Shown here in pieces: positions 16,000-21,791 of a stretch of DNA of 21,791 nucleotides. The notes beneath the pieces are model-generated. The model worked only from the letters and a program-made list of their open reading frames with translations. It did not search any database and was not told the origin of the DNA. Location: positions 1 to 21,791 of the forward strand of contig CAYLNK010000081.1 in NCBI GenBank assembly GCA_964384675.1, in the 5' to 3' direction. The DNA is from CAYLNK01 sp964384675 (GTDB lineage: Bacteria > Acidobacteriota > Thermoanaerobaculia > UBA5066). Numbering within the stretch: the stretch's first letter is position 1; the number at the start of each line of letters is the position of its first letter. A program made the translations under genes and the position numbers.

Positions 16000-17222
16000 C
16001 GGAGCGCGGTGGCCGGGTCGAGCGCCGCGGCGCGCCGCGCCGGGAGGACGCCCGCGAGGAGACCGGTCACGATCGAGACCGCGATCCCGACCAGCACCCC
16101 CGTCCATGACCAGGCGCCGTCGAGGCCGATCCGCCGGGCGGCCATGCGCGCGAGCGCATAGCCGACGCCGATCCCGAGCGCTCCTCCGGTCACCGCCGTG
16201 ACCGCGGTCTCCATCAGGAACTGGAGCCGGATGTCCGCGGGCCGCGCGCCGACCGCGCGCCGGAGGCCGATCTCGGCGACCCGCGCGCTGACCGACGCCA
16301 GCATCACGGCGGCGGACGCGGCCCCGCCCGCCAGCAGCGAGACCCCGGCCACGAGCGGCAGGAAGACGAACAGCACGCGCTGCACGGTCCCGACCATCTT
16401 CCGCACCTGCACCGCGGTGATGAGGCTGAAGTCGCTGCGCTGCCCGGCGGCGAGGCCGTGCCGCTCCCGCAGGATCCGCTTCACCTCGAGCGCCACCCGC
16501 TCCACCTGCCCGGCGTCCTGCACCAGGAGCTTTGCCGCCAGCACGGTGTCGACGTTCATCAGCCGGCGCATCGCCGTCGTCAAGGGAACGATCACCTCGT
16601 CGTCGCGGTCCATGCCGTGGAGGTCCGTGCCGAACGGCTCGAGGACGCCGATCACCCGGAGCGAGACGGAGCCGACCTGGATGTCGGCGCCGATCGGGTC
16701 CTCGTCCCCGAAGAGCCGGCGCGCCACGGTCTCTCCGATCACGGCGACGCGGGCCGAGCCGGCGACGGCCGCGGCGTCGAACGACTCCCCTCGCGTCACG
16801 CCCCGGCTCCAGACGCGGGGCCAGCGCTCCGTCTGCCCCAGGACGCGCGGCGTGGAGGTGCCGCCGGACCCCGGCTCCGCCCCGGAACGTCTCGCGGGCA
16901 CCCGCGGCGGCTCCTGCTGCGCGTCCCAGACCTCGATCTCCGGGATCTCCCGCGCCACGGCCGCGAGGTCGTCGAGGGTGAGACGCGCCGCCTCGCCGCG
17001 CGGGCCCATCAAGGTCGCGCCCCCGGCCTGCACGATGAGCGACGTCTCGCCGAAGAGCTGCTTCACGGTGCCGAGCACGCGACGCTCGGCGCCCTGGCCG
17101 ATCGAGACCACGAGCGTGAGCGCGGCGACGCCCACCAGGCTGCCGAGGATCAGGAACGCGGTCCGGAGCTTCCAGCGCGTCATCGCGGCGAGGCTCGAGC
17201 CGAGGAGGCGGGACGTCCTCAT
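15996..17222 (-). CDS. ABC exporter permease, MacB/FtsX type (first copy)
   Basis: 408 aa. ATG 17222 overlaps the ATPase stop (ATGA), and its own stop overlaps the next permease start in the same way. The same reading frame is open far upstream through the ATPase gene, but that part is a shadow. Membrane segment 21-41, periplasmic MacB-like core ~42-280 (VAVIGETVARRLFGDEDPIG at 159-178; VIGVLEPFGTDLHGMDRDDE), then segments at ~281-310, 336-358 and 373-394 with the loop VSARVAEIGLRRAVGARPAD (311-330). It is paralogous to the following permease, especially in the core and loop. Substrate cannot be told from sequence: this family includes macrolide, peptide, siderophore and lipoprotein exporters. 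Confidence 0.93.
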   Translation of the reverse strand: MRTSRLLGSSLAAMTRWKLRTAFLILGSLVGVAALTLVVSIGQGAERRVLGTVKQLFGETSLIVQAGGATLMGPRGEAARLTLDDLAAVAREIPEIEVWDAQQEPPRVPARRSGAEPGSGGTSTPRVLGQTERWPRVWSRGVTRGESFDAAAVAGSARVAVIGETVARRLFGDEDPIGADIQVGSVSLRVIGVLEPFGTDLHGMDRDDEVIVPLTTAMRRLMNVDTVLAAKLLVQDAGQVERVALEVKRILRERHGLAAGQRSDFSLITAVQVRKMVGTVQRVLFVFLPLVAGVSLLAGGAASAAVMLASVSARVAEIGLRRAVGARPADIRLQFLMETAVTAVTGGALGIGVGYALARMAARRIGLDGAWSWTGVLVGIAVSIVTGLLAGVLPARRAAALDPATALR

Positions 17223-17923
17223 CGCGACACCTCCGCCAGCCGCCCCGCCGGCTCGAGCGTCTCGTCCGAGACGATCCGGCCCTCCTCCAGACGCGCGACG
17301 CGCCCGCAGGAGGCGGCCACGCCGGGGTCGTGCGTGACGACGACGATCGTGCGGCCTCCCGCGTTCAGGGCCGCGAGGAGCGCCAGGATCTCGCCGCCCG
17401 TCCGCGCGTCGAGGTTCCCCGTCGGCTCGTCCGCGAGGATGACGTCCGGCTCGTTCACCAGCGCCCGGGCGATCGCCACGCGCTGCTGCTGGCCGCCCGA
17501 CAGCTCGGAGGGGCTGTGGGTGACGCGATCCGCGAGGCCGACGGCCTGGAGCGCCGCGAGGCCGAGCCCGTGGAGCGACGCGCGGTCCGAGTAGAGGAGC
17601 GGCAGCTCCACGTTGGCGAGCGCGCTCGTCCGGGGCAGGAGGTGGAACGCCTGGAAGACGAAGCCGATCTTCCGGTTCCGGACGCGCGCCTGCTCGTTCA
17701 CGTCGAGGCCCGAGACGTCCCGTCCGTCCAGCAGGTACCGGCCCTGGTCCGGGCGGTCCAGGAGGCCGAGCACGTTGAGGAGCGTCGACTTCCCCGACCC
17801 CGACGAGCCGACGATCGCCACCAGCTCGCCCCGCCCGATCGTGAGGCTCACGCCGTCGAGCGCCCGCACGGCGCTGCCCCCCGGACGCGTGTACGTCTTG
17901 CCGATCCCGTGAAGCTCGATCAC
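17219..17923 (-). CDS. ABC transporter ATPase, MacB/LolD type
   Basis: 234 aa. The start is GTG 17923, 8 bases after AAGGAGG, a near-perfect ribosome site. Walker A GSSGSGKST (39-47), Q-loop Q91 in FVFQAFHLLPRTSALANVELPL, signature LSGGQQQR (141-148), Walker B VILADEPTGNLD (E166) and switch H198 (VVTHD) are all intact. The QAFHLLPRxSAxxNVELPL and EPTGNLD forms are typical of the MacB/LolD/FtsE branch. It supplies ATP hydrolysis to the two permeases encoded next. It is the first gene of a five-gene unit (ATPase, two permeases, response regulator, kinase); any promoter must be in the 62-bp space shared with the divergent DUF3592-like gene. Confidence 0.96.
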   Translation of the reverse strand: MIELHGIGKTYTRPGGSAVRALDGVSLTIGRGELVAIVGSSGSGKSTLLNVLGLLDRPDQGRYLLDGRDVSGLDVNEQARVRNRKIGFVFQAFHLLPRTSALANVELPLLYSDRASLHGLGLAALQAVGLADRVTHSPSELSGGQQQRVAIARALVNEPDVILADEPTGNLDARTGGEILALLAALNAGGRTIVVVTHDPGVAASCGRVARLEEGRIVSDETLEPAGRLAEVSR

Positions 17924-17985
17924 CTGGCTTCCCTCCTTCAGCTCGCGTTCCCGTCGAATAAGCTCCCCGGCAGGGGGACCGGACG

Positions 17986-18675
17986 TTGGGGCGACGACCG
18001 CGGCAGCAGCGCCGACCGGGGAGCGAGCACGGTGGGCCGACGCCTTCCGATCCCGTCGCCGCGCCCCGTCCGCTCTGGCGGCTCCTGACCCGGGAGGACC
18101 TGCGCGACCACCCGCTCCAGGTCGCCTGCATCGTCCTCTTCCTGCTCGCGACCCTCGTCGCCCCGCCCGTCGTCTTCGCGGTGTCCACCGTGCGGCTCGT
18201 GTGCGCGACCACCGAGGTGGAGGGAACGTTCGTCCGCGCGGAGCGGATCCTCAAGGGCCGCAGACGGTCCTGGAGCTACACCTACGAGTACCGCGTCGAC
18301 GGAGCCCCGTATCGCCGCGACGTGGGAGTGAGGTCGCCCCCCTCCGCGGCGGAGCCACCGATCAGGCTCTTCGTGAACCCGTCCGCCCCGCACCGCTCGT
18401 ACGTCGGGCGCGACCTGGTCAGCACGTCGCTCACCCTGACGTTCCTCTCCTGGGGTGCTGCCGCCCTCCTCGTTTGCCTCCGCGGAGTGCGTTCGGGCCG
18501 CGATCTCCTCAGGCCGCGCTACGCGTGGGCCTTCGCCCTCGTCTTCACACCCGTCTCGTTCGCCGTGCCGCCGGTCGCGATACCGCCCGAGAGATGGTGG
18601 CTCATTCCCCTGCGCTACTTCGCGGTCCTCGCGGTCACGTCGCTCTGGCTCCTCGTGCGCTGGAAACGGCGCTGA
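17986..18675 (+). CDS. DUF3592-like membrane protein
   Basis: 229 aa, probable TTG start at 17986 with AGGGGG about 8 bases upstream; no in-frame ATG or GTG fits better. The N-terminal ~40 residues are polar and Arg/Pro-rich. Membrane segments: ~44-70, 146-166, 180-199 and 208-225. Between the first two is an exposed beta-rich domain (VEGTFVRAERI, SYTYEYRVDGAPYRRDV, then IRLFVNPSAPHRSYVG). This matches the DUF3592 layout, in which a small beta domain with a closing NPxxPxxSY-type motif sits between membrane helices. Function is unknown. It is on the opposite strand to the exporter genes and divides the fusion protein gene from the ATPase gene; it ends 17 bp from the fusion protein's stop. Coding is supported by membrane periodicity and family likeness rather than by a strong start. 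Confidence 0.75.
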   Translation: MGRRPRQQRRPGSEHGGPTPSDPVAAPRPLWRLLTREDLRDHPLQVACIVLFLLATLVAPPVVFAVSTVRLVCATTEVEGTFVRAERILKGRRRSWSYTYEYRVDGAPYRRDVGVRSPPSAAEPPIRLFVNPSAPHRSYVGRDLVSTSLTLTFLSWGAAALLVCLRGVRSGRDLLRPRYAWAFALVFTPVSFAVPPVAIPPERWWLIPLRYFAVLAVTSLWLLVRWKRR

Positions 18676-18692
18676 CGTCACCGGCCCTCGCC

Positions 18693-19775
18693 TCATCTCG
18701 CGTCCGCCCCACCCGAGGCGATCTCGGCGGCGAGCACCTCGTCGCCCTCGCGAAGCCCATCGCGGATCTCGACGTGCGTCTCGTCCCGAGCCCCGGTCGT
18801 CACGAAGCGGCGCACGCCGCCTCCGCCTCCAGGCAGGAGGACGAACGAGCGCGCCCCGTCCCGCCGCACCGCCCTCCGCGGCAGCGCGAGGACCCCGGTC
18901 CGCGTCTCGAGCGCGATACGTACCGTGGCCGTCATCTCGGGGCGGAGCTGGTGGTCGCGCGGCGGCTCGAACCTCACGACCGTGACGTAGTTGACGACGT
19001 TGTCCCGGATCTCCGCCTGCGGGTAGACGGTCGCCACGCGCCCCTCGAACTCGTGTCCGGGATACGTGTCGACGGTGAAGCGCGCCTCCTGCCCGGCCCG
19101 GATTCGCCCGATGTCGGTCTCGTCCACGTAGGTCCGGAGCTCGAGCCGGTCGAGGTCGAGGAGCGTCACGAACGTCGGGGACGCGAAGCTGGCGGCCACG
19201 GTCTCCCCCTCCTGCGTCGAGATCGACGCGACCAGGCCGGCGATCGGCGCGCGGATACGCGTGTAGTCGAGCTGCGTCGTCGCGCCGTCGAGGTTCGCCT
19301 CCGCCTCGGCCGCCTGCGTCGCCGCGACGGCGGCGGCGCGCTCCGCGAGGTCGAGATCGCTCGCGGGAAGGAGGCTCTCGCGCGCGAGCCGCCTCTTCCG
19401 TTCGAGGTCGGCACGCGCGTAGCGGAGGCTGGCCCGCGCGGACTCCAGCGCCGCCACGGTCTGAGCCCGACGGGCGCCGAGCTCTCGCCCGTCCAGATCG
19501 GCGAGGAGCTGTCCGCGCGACACCGGATCGCCGATCCGCACGAAGAGACGGCTCACGACGCCCGAGACGCGTGACCCGACCCGCACCTCGGCGCCGACCA
19601 TCGGCCGGATGACACCCGTCGCCTTCACGTACGTCGCGAGGTCCCGCCGTTCGGCTCGCTCCCGGGAGCCGCCCGCGGCGACGACCCCGTTCCTCGTCGA
19701 CGACGCCCGCGCCAGGCCCACCACCGCGGCGACGACGACCGTACCGACCGCCATCCACGCGACCCGCTTCCGCAT
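18693..19775 (-). CDS. HlyD/MacA-type periplasmic membrane fusion protein
   Basis: 360 aa. ATG 19775 has GGGAGG 5-6 bases upstream; the longer open frame to 19892 is rejected. An N-terminal membrane anchor (WMAVGTVVVAAVVGLA, 7-22) is followed by the first lipoyl half (GSRVSGVVSRLFVRIGDPV, 67-85), an alpha-helical hairpin (~99-165, Arg/Ala/Glu-rich, containing ESARASLRYARADLERKR), the second lipoyl half (DYTRIRAPIAGLVASI, 170-185; EGETV, 189-193), a beta-barrel (~210-290) and a membrane-proximal domain (~295-355, GLREGDEVLAA). It would bridge the MacB-type permeases to an outer-membrane channel of TolC type, which is not encoded in the window. The short hairpin matches MacA-like adaptors. It has its own upstream region because the DUF3592-like gene interrupts the transporter cluster. 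Confidence 0.94.
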   Translation of the reverse strand: MRKRVAWMAVGTVVVAAVVGLARASSTRNGVVAAGGSRERAERRDLATYVKATGVIRPMVGAEVRVGSRVSGVVSRLFVRIGDPVSRGQLLADLDGRELGARRAQTVAALESARASLRYARADLERKRRLARESLLPASDLDLAERAAAVAATQAAEAEANLDGATTQLDYTRIRAPIAGLVASISTQEGETVAASFASPTFVTLLDLDRLELRTYVDETDIGRIRAGQEARFTVDTYPGHEFEGRVATVYPQAEIRDNVVNYVTVVRFEPPRDHQLRPEMTATVRIALETRTGVLALPRRAVRRDGARSFVLLPGGGGGVRRFVTTGARDETHVEIRDGLREGDEVLAAEIASGGADAR

Positions 19776-19807
19776 CCGGACCTCCCGGACGTGAATGTGT
19801 CTCCCGC

Positions 19808-19856
19808 GCCTTGCCGGAGTCTTTCGCCCTCGTAACGGTTTGAAACGGTGTGAGCG
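19808..19856 (+). repeat. 49-bp intergenic repeated element, copy 1
   Basis: This lies between the divergent fusion-protein gene (start 19775) and CARDB gene (start 19892). It begins GCCTTGCCGGA and ends ACGGTTTGAAACGGT followed by GTGAGCG. By hand alignment it agrees with the copy at 20405-20453 at 44 of 49 bases; differences are at element positions 12, 14, 21, 25 and 27. The segment ACGGTTTGAAACGGT (19834-19848) is a near-palindrome around its central G with one mismatched pair. It could be an operator, an unusual promoter, or a short dispersed repeat. Confidence 0.8.
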
Positions 19857-19879
19857 AGGAGCGAGGCCCTCGGGCGTCC

Positions 19880-19885
19880 TATACT
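19880..19885 (+). promoter_or_regulatory. -10-like box directly before the CARDB gene
   Basis: TATACT (5 of 6 matches to TATAAT) ends 6 bases before the ATG at 19892. If used, transcription would start at or next to the ATG, giving a leaderless mRNA; no ribosome site precedes this ATG, which agrees. No clear -35 lies 16-19 bases upstream. Confidence 0.35.
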
Positions 19886-19891
19886 CGCGCA

Positions 19892-20371
19892 ATGAGCAAA
19901 AGCGTCCGTCGGAGCTCCCTGGTCGTCTGGGTCCTCGCGTCCGCCGTCGTCGCCCCGCTTTCCGCGACCGCCGCCGAGCAGAAGGCCGATCTCGCCTGCT
20001 CCCTCCAGGCGTGGGGCGTGCGTAACCGGGAGGTCGCCGACGGCGGGAGCGTCCCCGGGATCCCCGAAGCGAACGGCCAACGGGGGCTCGAGTACGCGCT
20101 GACGGTGCGGAACGGCGGGGGCGCCGCGGCCGCCTTCAAGGTGCGGTACGACTACGTCCTGACCGTGAGCTCCAAGGAGTTCAAGGAGAGCAAGCCTCCG
20201 GCGGCGTTCCCCGCGTTCGACGCCGGCAAGAGCTACACGACGCCGCGGATGAAGGTCACCGCTTCGGGTCCGGCCTCCGTGCTGATCACGGCGACGGTCG
20301 ACTCCGAGGGAGCCGTCGCCGAGTCGGACGAAGGGAACAACACCTGCAAGATCGCGGTGGAGCTGAAGTAG
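19892..20371 (+). CDS. Small secreted CARDB-like (Ig-fold) protein
   Basis: 159 aa from ATG 19892. Residues 1-28 are a signal peptide (RRSSLVVWVLASAVVAPLSATAAEQ covers most of it), so the upstream in-frame start at 19850 is unlikely. The mature ~130 residues look like a single CARDB/Ig-fold domain: YALTVRNGGGAAAAFKVRYD resembles the usual conserved 'x-V-x-N-x-G' strand pair, and the end VDSEGAVAESDEGNNTCKI matches the classic closing motif 'D..-V-x-E-x-x-E-x-N-N'. Such domains normally occur inside larger adhesins or alongside proteases; here it stands alone. Two Cys (mature N-terminal region and near the C-terminus) could pair. It is followed 104 bp later by the SecA gene and shares with it an upstream 49-bp element, suggesting common control. 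Confidence 0.82.
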   Translation: MSKSVRRSSLVVWVLASAVVAPLSATAAEQKADLACSLQAWGVRNREVADGGSVPGIPEANGQRGLEYALTVRNGGGAAAAFKVRYDYVLTVSSKEFKESKPPAAFPAFDAGKSYTTPRMKVTASGPASVLITATVDSEGAVAESDEGNNTCKIAVELK

Positions 20372-20404
20372 AGACGCGCTCGTAGTCCGGGAGGCCGCGG
20401 CCGG

Positions 20405-20453
20405 GCCTTGCCGGAATTTTTCGCGCTCCTGACGGTTTGAAACGGTGTGAGCG
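20405..20453 (+). repeat. 49-bp intergenic repeated element, copy 2
   Basis: Same orientation as the copy at 19808-19856, placed between the CARDB stop (20371) and the SecA start (20476). The 3' part from ACGGTTTGAAACGG to GTGAGCG is identical in both copies; variation lies in the middle (AATTTTTCGCGCTCCTG here). The near-palindrome occupies 20431-20445. The space from element to ATG is 22 bases here and 35 in copy 1, so the fixed part is the element itself rather than its distance to the start codon. Confidence 0.8.
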
Positions 20454-20475
20454 CGGCCGGGCGAGAATCGAACCG

Positions 20476-21791
20476 ATGAGCACGGGGACGCTCCGCCGCT
20501 TCCTCGGCCGGCTGCGCGGCGAGACGCTCGTCGCGCCCGCCGACGACGGCGGGCCCGTCGTCGAGGCCGTCGGCGCCCAGGCGGACGAGCTGCGTGCCCT
20601 TTCCCTCGCCGAGCTCTCGGCGCGCGCGGCCGACCTGCGCGAGCGCGTGCGCCGCGAGGGCTCTCCGGACGAGGTCGTCGTGCCGTGGTTCGCGCTGGCA
20701 CGCGAGACCGCGCACCGCGTGCTCGGGCTGCGGCCGTTCGACGTGCAGATCGTCGGCGCGGCCGCGCTCCACGCCGGCCGGATCGTGGAGATGGAGACAG
20801 GCGAGGGGAAGACGCTGGTGGCGGTCCTCCCCGCCAGCCTCGCCGCGCTCGAGGGACGCGGCGTCCACGTTCTCACCGCGAACGACTACCTGGCGCGCCG
20901 CGACGCGGCGTGGATGAGACCGCTCTATCGAGCGCTCGGCCTCACCGTGGCCGCGATTGGCCAGCGCTCGACCCCGGACGAGCGGCGGGCCGCGTACGCC
21001 GCCGACGTGACGTACCTCCCCGCGAACGAGGCCGGCTTCGACCTGCTCCGCGACCGGCTCGCCCGGCGGACGGAGGACGCCGTCCAGCGCCCGTATCACC
21101 TCGCGCTCGTGGACGAGGCCGACTCGATCCTGATCGACGAGGCGCGAATCCCGCTCGTGATCGCCGGCGGCACCGGGGTCCCCGACGAGACCGCCGTGCG
21201 TCTCGCCTCCGTCGTCGAGACGCTCACGGCCGGGGCTCACTTCCACGCCGACGCCGACGGCCGCGTCGTCCGCCTGACCGACGCCGGCATCGCCCAGCTG
21301 GAGGTGGCGCTCGGCTCCGGGAACCTCTACGAGGCCGAGAACACGCCGCTCCTCGCCGCCGCCAACGTCGCCCTCCACGCGCGCGTCCTCCTGAAGAGGG
21401 ACGTCGACTACGTCGTCAAGGACGGCGCGATCCACCTCGTCGACGAGCTGAAGGGACGGATCGCCGACCGCCGGCGCTGGCCGGACGGCATCCACACGGC
21501 GCTCGAGGCGAAGGAGGGGCTGCCGCTGACCCGCGAGGGGCGCGTCCTCGGCTCGATCACGCTGCAGTCGTTCGCGGCCCTCTACCCCAGGCTGTGCGGG
21601 ATGACGGGTACGGCCGCGACCCAGGCCGAGGAGCTCCGCTCGATCTACGGCCTCGAGGTGGTGGTCGTGCCGCCGAACCGGCCGCGGGCGCGCCTGGACC
21701 GGGCCGACGCCGTCTACGCGCGGCGCGCAGACAAGGAGCGGGCCGTCGTCGCCGAGATCGCGCGCCTCCACGCGACGGGCCGTCCGGTGCT
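20476..21791 (+). CDS. secA: SecA-family preprotein translocase ATPase, probably accessory (3' end outside the window)
   Basis: 438 codons are visible from ATG 20476; the C-terminal half is off-window. SecA drives proteins through SecYEG using ATP. Visible elements: HVLGxRxFDVQ-type entry (RVLGLRPFDVQIVGAAALHAG, 81-101), Walker A METGEGKTL (K112), HVLTANDYLARRDAAWM (131-147), DEAD-type box VDEADS (212-217) with ILIDEAR, the preprotein cross-linking region (~231-340), DGIHTALEAKEG and MTGTAATQAEEL. Compared with the housekeeping consensus as I remember it, TNNEFGFDYLRDN reads PANEAGFDLLRDR, DEVDS reads DEADS, DEART reads DEARI, and DEFTGR reads DELKGR. These changes fit an accessory paralogue rather than the main SecA, though the ATPase core is intact. 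No good ribosome site precedes the ATG. Confidence 0.9.
   Translation, partial: MSTGTLRRFLGRLRGETLVAPADDGGPVVEAVGAQADELRALSLAELSARAADLRERVRREGSPDEVVVPWFALARETAHRVLGLRPFDVQIVGAAALHAGRIVEMETGEGKTLVAVLPASLAALEGRGVHVLTANDYLARRDAAWMRPLYRALGLTVAAIGQRSTPDERRAAYAADVTYLPANEAGFDLLRDRLARRTEDAVQRPYHLALVDEADSILIDEARIPLVIAGGTGVPDETAVRLASVVETLTAGAHFHADADGRVVRLTDAGIAQLEVALGSGNLYEAENTPLLAAANVALHARVLLKRDVDYVVKDGAIHLVDELKGRIADRRRWPDGIHTALEAKEGLPLTREGRVLGSITLQSFAALYPRLCGMTGTAATQAEELRSIYGLEVVVVPPNRPRARLDRADAVYARRADKERAVVAEIARLHATGRPV

Noticed and set aside
17223..18254. N-terminal extension of the first permease through the ATPase gene (752-codon frame)
   Set aside because: The extra part is low-complexity Arg/Gly/Pro and overlaps an intact ATPase in another frame; the ATGA overlap at 17222 marks the real start.
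17938..19758. 606-codon minus-strand frame overlapping the fusion protein and DUF3592-like genes
   Set aside because: Arg/Gly-rich with no recognisable segment; it overlaps genes with clear membrane, lipoyl and helical-hairpin features.
19840..19885. TTGAAA inside copy 1 of the repeat as -35 partner of TATACT
   Set aside because: The gap is 34 bases (about 20 in copy 2 to GAGAAT), outside the usable range for a sigma70 promoter.
19808..20453. Terminal repeats of a small mobile element carrying the CARDB gene
   Set aside because: The two 49-bp copies are direct repeats flanking the gene, but there is no transposase, no inverted ends and no target duplication visible. A regulatory or dispersed repeat is the simpler reading, although duplication by recombination cannot be excluded.
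20233..21771. 512-codon minus-strand frame opposite the SecA gene
   Set aside because: It is antisense to well-conserved SecA motifs and has low-complexity composition.

Overview
The window is a GC-rich (clearly above 60% by eye) bacterial segment with dense genes and G/C-rich third codon positions. It contains no rRNA, tRNA, transposase, integrase or CRISPR array that I can see. The mix of genes (PD40 protein with a CxxCH motif, FlgD-Ig-like secreted proteins, a YD/RHS giant, a MacB-type exporter with split subunits, DUF3592 and CARDB proteins) suits Acidobacteriota or a similar environmental Gram-negative lineage. That assignment is an inference from gene content only. The membrane fusion protein implies a two-membrane cell.

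Left part (1-9606, minus strand): three genes for exported proteins read in series. They are a 370-aa protein with FlgD-like Ig domains (8494-9606), a 1,687-aa right-handed beta-helix protein built from five ~230-residue repeats plus a FlgD-like C-terminal module (3314-8377), and a YD-repeat/RHS protein (start 3305). The RHS protein runs off the left edge exactly at the end of its RHS core, so its variable C-terminal tip, which is often a toxin in this family, is not visible.

Middle part (9937-12729): a secreted beta-propeller-like PD40 protein with one c-type-heme-like motif (minus) is transcribed divergently from a secreted stand-alone copy of the beta-helix protein's C-terminal module (plus). 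The same extracellular module therefore occurs in recognisable form in three separate genes of this window.

Right-centre part (12761-19775): a MacB/FtsX-type export system with its own two-component regulator. On the minus strand the order is ABC ATPase, permease, permease, OmpR-type response regulator, HAMP histidine kinase, with stop/start overlaps or a very short gap. The membrane fusion protein gene (18693-19775) is separated from the ATPase gene by an opposite-strand DUF3592-like membrane protein gene (17986-18675).

Right end (19892-21791, plus): a small secreted CARDB-like protein, then a SecA-type ATPase cut by the window edge. Its motifs deviate from the housekeeping consensus, which suggests an accessory SecA. 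Each of these two genes is preceded by a copy of the same 49-bp intergenic element (44 of 49 bases identical by hand alignment), the clearest unexplained non-coding signal here.
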